Made by a program: the position numbers and the translations under genes. A stretch of 64,000 bases of DNA from Sulfopaludibacter sp035606355. Its GTDB lineage: Bacteria; Acidobacteriota; Terriglobia; Bryobacterales; Bryobacteraceae. Shown here one piece after another: positions 15,287 through 23,801 of this stretch. A model generated the notes under the pieces. It ran no database searches. It worked only from the letters and a program-made list of their open reading frames with translations, and was not told the origin of the DNA. The stretch is from the NCBI GenBank assembly GCA_035606355.1, contig DATNFO010000067.1, forward strand, positions 1 through 64,000. The letters run 5' to 3'. The number at the start of each line of letters is the position of its first letter. Positions within the stretch are counted from its first letter, which is position 1.

Positions 15287-16873
15287 ATGAGAATTCTTCT
15301 TTATAATCCCGACAACGGCGTGACGCAAAACTTCATGCCTCATCTGTGGATGTTCCTGCTTCAATCGCTCACACCGAAAGGTCACGAAGTGGTGCTGATC
15401 GACGGCAACACGCAACCGATGAGCGATAGCGAGCTGGTGCAGTTCGCGCTCGACCGGAAGATTGGGCTGGTCGGGATAGGCGCGATGACCCGCATGATCG
15501 CCAAAGCGTACCGGGTGGCGGATGCGCTACGCGCCGCGGGCATTCCGGTGGTGATGGGAGGACCGCACGTGACGGAGACGCCCGACGAGGCGCTGGGACG
15601 GAACGGCGGACCTCGCCACGCCGATGCGCTGGCGCTCGGGGAGGCCGATGAGACGTGGCCGCACATTGTGGAAGATGCGGCGCGCGGAAAACTGAAAGAG
15701 ATTTACACCCCGGTGGACGCCTTCGGGCAGGAGCGCAAGCCGAGCTTACAGGATTACCCCGCGATACCGTGGGACACGACCGACTTGCAACAGTTCAACC
15801 GCATTCCGAACTTCCTGCGTCCCGTGATGCGGAAGTTCGGATACGAGTGGGAGACGTTTCACATCATCCCTATCGAATCCGGACGCGGCTGCCCGTATGG
15901 GTGTGAGTTCTGCACGGTAACGGGGTTCTTTGGGGATTCGATCCGGTTCCGGACGAACGAGAGCATCGTGCGGGAGATGCTGACGATCAAGCAGCGCGCC
16001 GCGAGCAATCGTGGCAAGGCCGCGGTGTTTTTCGTGGACGATAATTTCGCGATCAACGTGAAGCGAACGAAATCCCTGCTGCGCGACATCATTGCAGCGG
16101 GGGCGGAACTTTCGTGGGTGGGCCAGATCAGCGCGAACCTGCTGCGCGATGAGGAACTGCTGGATCTGATCGCCGCTTCGGGCGGCAAGTGGATCTTCAT
16201 CGGAATGGAATCGCTGGACCCGGCGAATCTAGCGAGCGTCAATAAGAGCTTCAACAAGCCGGCGGATTACGATCGCGTGCTGCAGGCGCTGGCGAAGCGG
16301 CGCGTGTACGCAATCACATCTTTCATTTTCGGGCTGGACAACGATACTCCCGGGGTGGGTGAGCGCACTCTCTCGCAAATCGCCAAGTGGCCTCCGGGGC
16401 TGCCGGTGTTCGGCCAGATCACGCCATTTCCGGCCACGCCGTTGTATACGCGGCTGGAAAAGGAGGGCCGGCTGACGCGGCCGAAACACTGGCTCGAGTT
16501 CGCGCCTTTCCGAATGGCGCATACGCCGCTGAAGATCTCGATCGATGAAGTGCAGGACGAGGTTCGGTATGCATGGGAGAACTCGTACAGCCCGGCAGCG
16601 ATCGGGCGCGCGCTGGAGTATATCGACCATGAACCGGCGGCGTACAAGATCAGCCACCTGATGGCGCGGCTGTTCTTCCGCGGCATCTATTTCCCGCAGA
16701 AGGGTACGTGGAAGTGGTTCGTGCTGGCGATGCAGAACCGGCGATCCATTTATCGCGTGGCGAGGGACTGCTTTCAGCGGTGGCATGGCGCGGAGAAGAG
16801 TGGGACGGTCGACTTCAATGGCCATGCGGAAGGCGCGCAACGTCCGACACAGGTGGAGTCGGGCGCGGACTAG
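15287..16873 (+). CDS. B12-binding-domain radical SAM protein
   Basis: A 528-residue enzyme. An N-terminal cobalamin-binding-like Rossmann domain (MRILLYNPDN... to about 170) is followed by a radical SAM core with CPYGCEFC (CxxxCxxC in GRGCPYGCEFCTVTGFFG, near residue 200), then a FVDDNF strand and a C-terminal domain of about 150 residues with KHWLEFAPFRMAHTPL. The family modifies lipids, hopanoids and tetrapyrroles; the substrate here is unknown. The start was set at MRILLYN because family members begin at this strand. An in-frame ATG at 15206 would add 27 residues of unusual composition. The 235 bases before the gene hold no clear feature. Confidence 0.85.
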   Translation: MRILLYNPDNGVTQNFMPHLWMFLLQSLTPKGHEVVLIDGNTQPMSDSELVQFALDRKIGLVGIGAMTRMIAKAYRVADALRAAGIPVVMGGPHVTETPDEALGRNGGPRHADALALGEADETWPHIVEDAARGKLKEIYTPVDAFGQERKPSLQDYPAIPWDTTDLQQFNRIPNFLRPVMRKFGYEWETFHIIPIESGRGCPYGCEFCTVTGFFGDSIRFRTNESIVREMLTIKQRAASNRGKAAVFFVDDNFAINVKRTKSLLRDIIAAGAELSWVGQISANLLRDEELLDLIAASGGKWIFIGMESLDPANLASVNKSFNKPADYDRVLQALAKRRVYAITSFIFGLDNDTPGVGERTLSQIAKWPPGLPVFGQITPFPATPLYTRLEKEGRLTRPKHWLEFAPFRMAHTPLKISIDEVQDEVRYAWENSYSPAAIGRALEYIDHEPAAYKISHLMARLFFRGIYFPQKGTWKWFVLAMQNRRSIYRVARDCFQRWHGAEKSGTVDFNGHAEGAQRPTQVESGAD

Positions 16874-16883
16874 CACAAAACCA

Positions 16884-16923
16884 GTCGCACTTCGTGCGAC
16901 CCGACAGGAAGGATTCCTGTCGG
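16884..16923. repeat. Two adjacent perfect hairpins, 3-nt loops
   Basis: GTCGCAC-ttc-GTGCGAC (16884-16900) is followed at once by CCGACAGGAA-gga-TTCCTGTCGG (16901-16923), with stems of 7 and 10 bp and no mismatch. They lie between the radical SAM gene and the SDR gene. No T-run follows, so this is not a standard terminator. The layout resembles the triple hairpin at 51546-51606 and REP/BIME-type intergenic elements. Confidence 0.8.
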
Positions 16924-16954
16924 CACGTGGTAACAAGCCGGTATTCTGGGGACG

Positions 16955-17680
16955 ATGGAAAATCTCAGCGGCAAGGTGGCGCTGGTCACTGGTGCTAGCC
17001 GGGGAATCGGCCGCGGCATTGCTCTGGCTCTGGGGCGGGCCGGATGCCGGGTGGCGCTGAACTATCGCGAGCGCAAACAGGACGCCGAAATGGCCGCGTG
17101 CCTGATTGAGGATGCCGAGACCATGGTGGTGAAGGCCGACGTAGCTTCACGGGGCCAGGTGGCGCGGATGGTGCGCGAGATCGCCGAGCGGCTGGGGCCT
17201 GTCGAAATTCTGGTGAACAACGCGGGAATCGCCAAAGTTCAGGCGATCGAAGAGATCACTCCCGACGATTGGGATGAGCAGATCGCGGTGAACCTGACGT
17301 CGTGTTTTCTGGTGACGCAGGCCGTGCTGCCGGAAATGCGGAGGGCGCGTTGGGGACGCATCGTGAACATCTCTTCGGTGGCCGCGCAGGCCGGAAGCGT
17401 GGTGGGTGTGCATTACGCCGCGTCAAAAGCCGGGATGCTCGGGCTGACGCGCGGATATGCGAAGCTGCTGGCCAAGGAAGGCATCACGGTGAACGCGATT
17501 GCGCCCGCGCTGGTGTACACCGATATGGTGGCGAGCAATCCCGTGGCGAACGCGAACATGATTCCGGTGGGCCGCTTCGGCGAAGTGACGGAAGTTGCCG
17601 ATGTGGCGGTGATGCTTGCGGGCAACGGCTACATCACTGGGCAAACCATTAATGTGAACGGCGGCTGGTACATGAGCTGA
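16955..17680 (+). CDS. SDR-family oxidoreductase, 3-oxoacyl-ACP reductase-like
   Basis: A 241-residue classical short-chain dehydrogenase. The cofactor motif GASRGIG is at 13-19, NNAG at 88-91, the catalytic Ser near 140, and Tyr154 and Lys158 in YAASK. The end GQTINVNGGWYMS is typical of FabG-type enzymes. Arg16 in the glycine motif and an Arg after beta2 (NYRER) suggest NADPH. It could reduce 3-oxoacyl-ACP in fatty-acid synthesis or another ketone. No fatty-acid genes are next to it, so the exact substrate is open. Its stop overlaps the start of the following HEAT-repeat gene (TGATG). Confidence 0.88.
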   Translation: MENLSGKVALVTGASRGIGRGIALALGRAGCRVALNYRERKQDAEMAACLIEDAETMVVKADVASRGQVARMVREIAERLGPVEILVNNAGIAKVQAIEEITPDDWDEQIAVNLTSCFLVTQAVLPEMRRARWGRIVNISSVAAQAGSVVGVHYAASKAGMLGLTRGYAKLLAKEGITVNAIAPALVYTDMVASNPVANANMIPVGRFGEVTEVADVAVMLAGNGYITGQTINVNGGWYMS

Positions 17681-18603
17681 TGGCGGTCCGCAACGTCGAA
17701 CAGGAGATCGAACGGCTGAACGCGGCGCGCGAGGCTCCGGCGGAGGAGGCCGAAGCCGCACTCAGGAAAGCGCTGCGCGATCGCGTGAATCTGCTGGTGG
17801 CGAAGGCGGCAAAGATCGCGGCGGAGCGGCGCGCGGTGGAGCTCATTCCCGATCTCGTTGCAGCCTTCGACCGACTGATGGAGAAGTCCGTGGAGCGCGA
17901 CTCGCAATGCTGGGGGAAGACGGCGATCGTGAAAGCGCTCGCGGAACTGGAATATCGCGAGAGCGCGGTGTTCGTAAGGGGAGTGCGCCACATTCAACTG
18001 GAAGCATCGTGGGGCCGCAGCGAAGATACCGCCGGCACGGTGCGCGCGCAGTGTGCCGCCGCGCTACCGGCGTGCACGGACCTGCGGCGCGGCGAGATTC
18101 TGCGGCTACTGGTGGATGGACTGGCGGATTGCGACATGACGGTGCGCATTGAAGCCGCACGCGCGCTGGCCCAAATGGATGGCGACGAAGCGGCGCTGGT
18201 GCTGCGGATCAAGGCGCGCATGGGCGATGAAGAATCGCAGGTTTGCGGGCAAGTGTTCGATGCGCTGCTGGCGACGGAGCGCGGCGACGCCATCGGCTTC
18301 ATCTCAGAGTTTTTCATGCGGAGCGATCAACGCGAAGAGGCGGCGCTGGCGTTAGGGGCATCGCGGATTCCCGCCGCGGTGACGGTGCTGCGTGAAGCTT
18401 TGGACGGCGTGCGGGAGCAGGATTTCCGCGGCGTGCTGCTGCGCGCCATCAGCGCGTCGCGGCAGGATGCCGCCATCGAGTTTTTGATCGAGCTTGTGCG
18501 GCGGGATGGCGGCGACGCGGCTCTCGCCTACGAAGCGCTGAAACTGCATCGCGAGAGTCCGGAAATCTGGCGGCGCGTGGAAGAGGCGCGCCACTCGATA
18601 TAA
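17680..18603 (+). CDS. HEAT-repeat-like protein
   Basis: A 307-residue soluble protein made of helical repeats. Phrases such as ADCDMTVRIEAARALAQMDGDEAALVLRI and LLRAISASRQDAAIEFLIELV have the paired-helix pattern of HEAT/PBS-lyase repeats. The first 40 residues form a charged helix, probably a coiled coil. There is no catalytic motif and no signal peptide. Such proteins serve as protein-binding scaffolds or inhibitors. It is translationally coupled to the SDR gene (1-nt overlap) and is followed 11 nt later by the rhamnosidase gene. Confidence 0.75.
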   Translation: MAVRNVEQEIERLNAAREAPAEEAEAALRKALRDRVNLLVAKAAKIAAERRAVELIPDLVAAFDRLMEKSVERDSQCWGKTAIVKALAELEYRESAVFVRGVRHIQLEASWGRSEDTAGTVRAQCAAALPACTDLRRGEILRLLVDGLADCDMTVRIEAARALAQMDGDEAALVLRIKARMGDEESQVCGQVFDALLATERGDAIGFISEFFMRSDQREEAALALGASRIPAAVTVLREALDGVREQDFRGVLLRAISASRQDAAIEFLIELVRRDGGDAALAYEALKLHRESPEIWRRVEEARHSI

Positions 18604-18614
18604 TCGCAACCGAG

Positions 18615-20885
18615 ATGCGTGCTTTAGCTGCTCTTCTGGCGGCCTTCCCCGCCCTTGCCGCGCAATGGATTACGGCGCCGGGCGCGCCGCGCACGGAGTT
18701 CACCGTGCTGCATTTCCGCCGCGCGTTCGAGCTTGCCGCGAAACCCGAGTCCTTCGTGGTGAAAGTGTCGGGCGACAACCGGTATCAGTTATTCGTCAAG
18801 GGGACACGCGTTTCGTCAGGCCCGGCGCGTGGAGACCTTTATCACTGGCGCCGCGAGACGGTGGATCTTGCGCCGAATCTGCACGCGGGCCGCAATGTGC
18901 TGGCCGCGGTGGCGTGGAACTTCGGCGACCAGGCGCCGCTGGCGCAGATCACGAACGAGACGGGATTCCTGCTGCAAGGTCCGGCCGCGGTGGAAACGGG
19001 GCGGCAGTGGAAATGCGCGATCGACCGGGCCTATTCGCCGATTCCCGTTGGTCGCAGCGTGGGCGGTTATTGGGCCGCGGGACCGGGAGAAGCGCTCGAT
19101 GGCGCGCAATATCCGTGGGGTTGGGAAACGGCCGGCTTCGACGATTCGCGGTGGAGCGGGCCGAAGGTTCTCGATGGCGCGTCGGATCGCGGGGCGCGGG
19201 ATGCTCACAGTCCGTGGATGCTGGTGGACAGCGACATTCCGCCGCAGGAAGAGCACGCCGAGCCGCCGCTGCGCGCGCGCCGGACGGAAGGCGCGGCTGC
19301 GTACACGGGAGCGCCGTGGACGGTGCCGCCGAATTCCGAGGCGACCGTGATCCTGGACCAAGGCTACTTCACGACGGGATATCCGCAGCTCAGCATTTCG
19401 GCCGGGCGCGGCGCAACAGTATCGCTGCGGTATGCGGAATCGTTGTTCCAGCCGGGCACGTGGGTGAAAGGCAATCGCGATGAGGTGGACGGCAAGGAGT
19501 TCAGAGGGTATCGCGACACGTTCATCGCCGATGGGGGGCGGGACCGCGAGTGGCGTCCGCTCTGGTGGCGGTCCTGGAGATATATCGAGCTCAGCGTGAA
19601 GACGGCGGCCGAGCCCCTGACGGTGGAGAAACTCGCGACAACATTTTCCGGATATCCGTTCGTGCGCAAGGGGGAACTGCACGCGGCGGGCGGAGAAGAT
19701 GCCGAGTTACAGAAGATGCTGGACGTAAGCTGGCGCACGCTTCGCGTGGACGCGCATGAAACGTTCATGGACTGCGCGTATTACGAACAACTGCAGTACA
19801 TCGGCGACACGCGACTGGAGGCGCTGGCGGTGATGACTCTCTCCGGCGACGCGCGGCTGGTACGCAACGCGGTGGCTCTCACGCAAGAGACTCAGACGGC
19901 CGACGGACTGACGTTCTCGCGCGGGCCCTCGCGACTGGCGCAGTACATTCCGCCGTTTTCGCTCATCTGGGTGAACATGCTGCACGACTACTGGATGTAC
20001 ACGCGGGACGCGGAGTTCGTGCGCGGGATGCTGCCGGCTTCGCGGCACATTCTTTCGTGGTTCGCGGCGCGGCGGAAAGCGGATGGAGTGCTCGGGCGGC
20101 TGGAGTGGTGGAACTTCGCCGATTGGGTGAAGTCATGGCCCGCCGGTGTTGCGCCAGCGAGCGCGGCGGGCGATTCCGCGCTGCTGGATCTGGAGTGGCT
20201 GGCCGCGTACCGCGCCGCTGAAGAGATGGAGCGCGCCGAGGGGTCGAAGGCCGTTGCCGCGGACTACGCGGAGTCTATCGAGCGTCTGCGTGCGGCGATT
20301 CGGACGAAGTATTTCGATGCGTCGAGGGGCCTGTTTCGGGATACGCCCGGCGGCGGGTTCTCGCAGCATGTGAATGCGCTGGCGATTCTCACGGGCGCCG
20401 CGCAGCCCGGCGAATTTGCGGCAATCGGGCGCGCACTCATGGAAGACTCATCGTTGACGCAGGCGACGTTGTACTTCCGGTATTACGTGGATTCGGCGCT
20501 GTTCGCCGCCGGGTTCGGCGATCGGTTCCTGGAGCGGCTGGGCCCGTGGCGCGACGCTTTGAAACTGGGCCTGACAACATGGCCCGAACAACCCGAGCCG
20601 ACGCGTTCGGATGCGCACGCGTGGAGTTCGCACATCACGATCAATTTCTTTCGCGGGATGCTCGGCATCACTCCCATCGCGCCCGGGTTTGCGCGGGTGC
20701 GCATCGAACCGCATTTGGGTCCGGTGCCGGAGATCAGCGGCAAAATGCCGCATCCGGCAGGCGAAATCGCCGTACGTGTGAAACAACCCGGCACAGCGGA
20801 AATCACGCTGCCTCCGGGGGTGACCGGCGAGTATGTGTGGAAGGGACGATCGCGTCCGCTGAAGCCGGGCGTGAATCGTTTTTGA
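18615..20885 (+). CDS. Secreted alpha-L-rhamnosidase-like glycoside hydrolase (GH78 type)
   Basis: A 756-residue protein with a signal peptide (MRALAALLAAFPALAA). An N-terminal beta-sandwich (about 20-330) includes the sugar-binding-type segment GDNRYQLFVKGTRVSSGPARG. An (alpha/alpha)6 barrel follows, with MDCAYYEQLQYIGD (about 388-401) and the HDYWMYTRD region. A C-terminal beta domain ends in TLPPGVTGEYVWKG. This is the fold and motif order of bacterial GH78 enzymes, which remove terminal rhamnose from plant glycosides and pectins. The Asp/Glu pair in MDCAYYEQ fits the family acid/base region. A related family-106-like activity cannot be excluded. Confidence 0.82.
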   Translation: MRALAALLAAFPALAAQWITAPGAPRTEFTVLHFRRAFELAAKPESFVVKVSGDNRYQLFVKGTRVSSGPARGDLYHWRRETVDLAPNLHAGRNVLAAVAWNFGDQAPLAQITNETGFLLQGPAAVETGRQWKCAIDRAYSPIPVGRSVGGYWAAGPGEALDGAQYPWGWETAGFDDSRWSGPKVLDGASDRGARDAHSPWMLVDSDIPPQEEHAEPPLRARRTEGAAAYTGAPWTVPPNSEATVILDQGYFTTGYPQLSISAGRGATVSLRYAESLFQPGTWVKGNRDEVDGKEFRGYRDTFIADGGRDREWRPLWWRSWRYIELSVKTAAEPLTVEKLATTFSGYPFVRKGELHAAGGEDAELQKMLDVSWRTLRVDAHETFMDCAYYEQLQYIGDTRLEALAVMTLSGDARLVRNAVALTQETQTADGLTFSRGPSRLAQYIPPFSLIWVNMLHDYWMYTRDAEFVRGMLPASRHILSWFAARRKADGVLGRLEWWNFADWVKSWPAGVAPASAAGDSALLDLEWLAAYRAAEEMERAEGSKAVAADYAESIERLRAAIRTKYFDASRGLFRDTPGGGFSQHVNALAILTGAAQPGEFAAIGRALMEDSSLTQATLYFRYYVDSALFAAGFGDRFLERLGPWRDALKLGLTTWPEQPEPTRSDAHAWSSHITINFFRGMLGITPIAPGFARVRIEPHLGPVPEISGKMPHPAGEIAVRVKQPGTAEITLPPGVTGEYVWKGRSRPLKPGVNRF

Positions 20886-20911
20886 CGCGCGCGGCTTGGT
20901 ACACTGCACGC

Positions 20912-21766
20912 ATGAAGCTGACGGTGGAACACCTAGTTGAAATGGCACCCTGGGAGTGGCCGGCCGATGCCGCCGGGACCATTCTGCAGACCTTGACCGA
21001 GCGCAGGGGTACTGAAGAGCAGCGAGCGATCGCCGCGGGGCTGGCGGGCGATCTCACGGTGTTGGATGAAAAGCTTGCGGCCGCCCTTCTGAAGTCGCTG
21101 CAAGACCCCTCTGAGCCGGAGAGCGTGCGCGCCAATGCCGCGATCGCGTGCGGACCTGTGCTGGAAGCCGGCGATATGGAGATGGTGGACGGCATTTTCG
21201 ACGACCCCGAGATGATCCCCGTTTCGGCCGATACGTATTTGCGCATTCGCAAGGCGGTGCACGATGTCTATGCGGACGAGGCCACTCCGAAACTGGTGCG
21301 CCGCCGCGCCTTGGAGGCCGCCGTACGCGCCGAGGACACCTGGCAGACAGACGAGATCCGCAAAGCGTATGCGAGCGGCGACCGCGAGTGGCAGCTTACG
21401 GCGGTTTTCGCGATGAACTATGTGGAGGGCTTCGACTCCGAAATTGTGGAGGCGCTCAAGAGCAGCGACGAAGACATTTTCTTCCACGCGATACAGGCCG
21501 CGGGGAGTCACGCGGTGGGCGACGCGTGGCCTACGATCGCGAAAGTTCTGGACAGCACTACGACCGACAAGGTGCTCCTGCTGACGGCGATTCAGGCGGC
21601 CGGAAATTTCCCCCTCGACACGACCCGCGATGCGCTCCTGCCGCTCACCGATTCCGAGGATGAAGAGGTGGCCGAAGCCGCTTCGGAGGCGATGTCCATG
21701 GCCGAGGAAGCATACGCCGAAGACGACGAGTTCGACTTGGACGATGAGGACGACGAAGAGGAATGA
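20912..21766 (+). CDS. HEAT-repeat-like protein with acidic tail
   Basis: A 284-residue protein starting MKLTVEHLVEMAPW. Helical repeats run through the body (for example LLLTAIQAAGNFPLDTTRDALLPLTDSEDEEVAEAASEAM). The tail is strongly acidic, with about 12 Asp/Glu among the last 16 residues (ending DDEEE). There is no signal peptide and no catalytic motif. It looks like a scaffold or an interaction protein of the same broad type as 17680-18603, with only general similarity to it. The stop overlaps the start of the ROK kinase gene by 4 nt (ATGA), so the two proteins are made together. Confidence 0.75.
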   Translation: MKLTVEHLVEMAPWEWPADAAGTILQTLTERRGTEEQRAIAAGLAGDLTVLDEKLAAALLKSLQDPSEPESVRANAAIACGPVLEAGDMEMVDGIFDDPEMIPVSADTYLRIRKAVHDVYADEATPKLVRRRALEAAVRAEDTWQTDEIRKAYASGDREWQLTAVFAMNYVEGFDSEIVEALKSSDEDIFFHAIQAAGSHAVGDAWPTIAKVLDSTTTDKVLLLTAIQAAGNFPLDTTRDALLPLTDSEDEEVAEAASEAMSMAEEAYAEDDEFDLDDEDDEEE

Positions 21767-22614
21767 TCGCCGGCTGCATTGAAGCGGGCGGCACGAAGTT
21801 TGTCTGCGGCGCGGGGACTGCCCCTGAGGACCTTGTCACCGAGACGTTTCCGACCACGGATCCGCAAGCGACAATCGAACGGGCCGCCGCTTTTCTTTCC
21901 AGCTACGCTCCCGAGGTGGTAGGGATTGCGTCCTTCGGTCCGCTGGACCTGGCGCGCGGGCGGATCACTTCGACTCCGAAATCCGGGTGGGAGAATTTCG
22001 ATTTCGCGCAGGCGGTGGCGGAACGGTTGAAGGCGCGGGTGGCGATTGACACGGACGTGAACGCCGCGGCTCTGGCGGAGCACCGGTGGGGCGCGGCACA
22101 GGGCATCGACGATTTTTTGTATTTGACGGTCGGCACGGGAATCGGCGGCGGCCCGATTGTGGGCGGCCGCACAATCCACGGGCTGGTGCATCCGGAGATG
22201 GGACACGTTCGCGTTCCGCACGATCGGGAGCGCGACGCGTTTGAGGGCGTGTGTCCGTTTCATGGCGATTGTCTCGAAGGGCTGGCTTCGGGTCCGGCGA
22301 TGCAGGCACGGTGGGGCGCTCCGGCGAATGAGCTTCCGCCCGGACACGAAGCGTGGGAACTGGAGGCGCACTATCTGGCGCTCGGACTGGCGAACTGGGT
22401 GTGCACGCTTTCGCCGCGGAGAATCGTGATGGGTGGCGGAGTGATGCAACAGGCGCACATGTTTCCGCTGGTTCGGGCGGAACTGGAGCGGTTGTTGAAC
22501 GGGTATATCCAGGCGGACGCGCTGTGCGGCGAGGGTTTGGAGAGTTACGTGGTGCCTCCGCGGCTGGGGAATCGCGCGGGTGTGTTGGGGGCGCTGGTTC
22601 TGGCGCTGGGGTAG
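21763..22614 (+). CDS. ROK-family sugar kinase (fructokinase type)
   Basis: A 283-residue cytosolic kinase. The phosphate-binding start is EAGGTKF (7-13), the catalytic Asp lies in DTDVNAAAL (near 100), and the ATP motif is LTVGTGIGGG. A zinc site typical of ROK proteins is formed by EMGHVRVPH and CPFHGDC. The first residue of the usual DxGGT motif is Glu, as in bacterial fructokinases of this group (EAGGTK). It phosphorylates fructose or mannose with ATP. There is no DNA-binding domain, so it is not a repressor. Its gene overlaps the preceding HEAT-like gene by 4 nt and is followed by a repeat element. Confidence 0.87.
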   Translation: MIAGCIEAGGTKFVCGAGTAPEDLVTETFPTTDPQATIERAAAFLSSYAPEVVGIASFGPLDLARGRITSTPKSGWENFDFAQAVAERLKARVAIDTDVNAAALAEHRWGAAQGIDDFLYLTVGTGIGGGPIVGGRTIHGLVHPEMGHVRVPHDRERDAFEGVCPFHGDCLEGLASGPAMQARWGAPANELPPGHEAWELEAHYLALGLANWVCTLSPRRIVMGGGVMQQAHMFPLVRAELERLLNGYIQADALCGEGLESYVVPPRLGNRAGVLGALVLALG

Positions 22615-22945
22615 AAATCCGGCGGCTGTTCTCGTGGCGCTCCATTCGCCTTTCGATACACCTTTTACCGCTCTTACGGGGTTGTGAAAAAGTCCGGCTG
22701 TTGTTCTCGTCGCGCTCCATTCGCCTTTCGATACACCATTTACCGCTCCCTCACGGTCACGGCTCCGTTAGCGGAATCAATTACATACGGAGCCGTGACC
22801 GTGAGGAAGCGGTAAATGGTGCCGGGGATGCGAGTGCGTTTGAATGCGTCAAAAAAGCGATTCGATATTTTTCACAAGCCCGTGAGGAAGCGGTAAAAGG
22901 TGCATCGAAAAAACGAATGGATCGCGACGAGAACCGCAGCCGGTA
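22615..22945. repeat. Palindromic repeat element, copy 2
   Basis: Fills the gap between the ROK kinase and rsfS. The core inverted repeat is 22734-22768 with 22787-22821, pairing at 34 of 35 positions around the 18-nt loop TAGCGGAATCAATTACAT. Two A cassettes lie on the left. On the right there is one B cassette (GATGCGAGTGCG) and then an A cassette in inverted order (ATGGATCGCGACGAGAACC). The arm reads CACCATTTACC and GGTAAATGGTG where other copies have CACCTTTTACC, a paired change that keeps base pairing. No gene is seen in this stretch. Confidence 0.92.
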
Positions 22946-22946
22946 G

Positions 22947-23372
22947 TTGGCAAGCCGCGTGCTACGATACGGACAGGAGCGTGTTCTGACAAAAGTCGAC
23001 GTCAAAGAAAACGCCGCAGCCGAGTCCGTTACTCCTTCCTGGCTTCTCGCCGTCCGCGCCGCGGAATCCAAAAAAGCGACCGACATCACAGTGCTGGATC
23101 TCACCGGAATCACGTCGTTTGCGGACTATTTCGTGATCTGCACGGGAGGCAATCAGAAGCAGGTGCAGGCCATCGCGGATGAAGTAGGGCAGCGGCTGAA
23201 GAAGGAAAACGGCGAATTGCCGATCTCGCTGGAAGGCTACAACCAGGCGGAGTGGGTGCTCGCCGATTACGGCGACCTGCTGGTGCACATTTTTTCTCCC
23301 AAGGCGCGCGAATACTACGGGCTGGAACGTCTCTGGCGGGGCGCGAAGACGGTTCAAATTCCGCCCGAGTGA
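22947..23372 (+). CDS. rsfS: Ribosome silencing factor
   Basis: An RsfS/Iojap-family protein of up to 141 residues. It binds L14 (uL14) on the large subunit and blocks subunit joining under starvation. The domain core is visible from DITVLDL through SFADYFVICTGGNQKQVQAIADEV to DLLVHIFSPKAREYYGLERLW. No ATG is available at the front. A TTG (22947), a GTG (22959) and a CTG (22986) are in frame, and only CTG has a good ribosome site (AGGAG at 22975-22979, 6 nt spacing). The CTG start would give 128 residues. The rlmH start overlaps the stop codon, the usual rsfS-rlmH pairing. Confidence 0.9.
   Translation: MASRVLRYGQERVLTKVDVKENAAAESVTPSWLLAVRAAESKKATDITVLDLTGITSFADYFVICTGGNQKQVQAIADEVGQRLKKENGELPISLEGYNQAEWVLADYGDLLVHIFSPKAREYYGLERLWRGAKTVQIPPE
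22975..22979 (+). promoter_or_regulatory. Ribosome binding site pointing to a CTG start for rsfS
   Basis: AGGAG is followed by six bases and then an in-frame CTG at 22986. The alternative TTG and GTG starts upstream have no purine-rich site. Confidence 0.45.
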
Positions 23373-23788
23373 AGATTTTCCTGTACTTCATCGGCAAGCC
23401 GAAGGACGCGAACGCCAACGGCCTGGCGGAAGATTTTCTGGGACGCGCTGCCCGGTACTGCGCCTGCGAAATGCGCGAAATCCGGCCCGAGCGCGCGGAC
23501 CTTTTCACGAAGCACGCGAGCGCCCGCAAGATTTTTCTGGATCCCGCGGGCAAGCCGATGGATTCGGCCGGTTTCGCCGCGCTCATCGCGAAGGCCGAAA
23601 TGGAGGGTCGCGACTTGGTGTTCCTCATCGGCGGCCACGATGGGCTTCCGCCGGGTTGGGCGTCGCGCGCAGACATGCTGCTCTCACTTTCAAAGATGAC
23701 GTTTCCGCACGAAATGGCGCGAGCAATGGTCGCCGAACAGATCTATCGCGGGTTTGCGACCTTGCGGGGCCATCCGTACCCGCGTTAA
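23369..23788 (+). CDS. rlmH: 23S rRNA (pseudouridine1915-N3)-methyltransferase
   Basis: A 139-residue SPOUT methyltransferase that methylates pseudouridine 1915 of 23S rRNA on the assembled ribosome. Seen here are the start VKIFLYFIGK (GTG start, overlapping the rsfS stop), the SAM-binding knot segment FLIGGHDGLPPG, and the C-terminal SLSKMTFPHEMARAMVAEQIYRGF. The terminal YHR motif of classical RlmH is changed (ends GHPYPR). The length is slightly below the usual 155. The rsfS-rlmH order is widely conserved. Confidence 0.9.
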   Translation: MKIFLYFIGKPKDANANGLAEDFLGRAARYCACEMREIRPERADLFTKHASARKIFLDPAGKPMDSAGFAALIAKAEMEGRDLVFLIGGHDGLPPGWASRADMLLSLSKMTFPHEMARAMVAEQIYRGFATLRGHPYPR

Positions 23789-23801
23789 CGTAGAGACTTC
23801 C

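Noticed and set aside
16884..16923. Terminator
   Set aside because: The hairpins are perfect but no T-run follows on either strand.
20546..20911. Extension of the acidic HEAT-like gene into the rhamnosidase gene
   Set aside because: That part overlaps the rhamnosidase C-terminus in another frame. The ATG at 20912 gives a plausible N-terminus.
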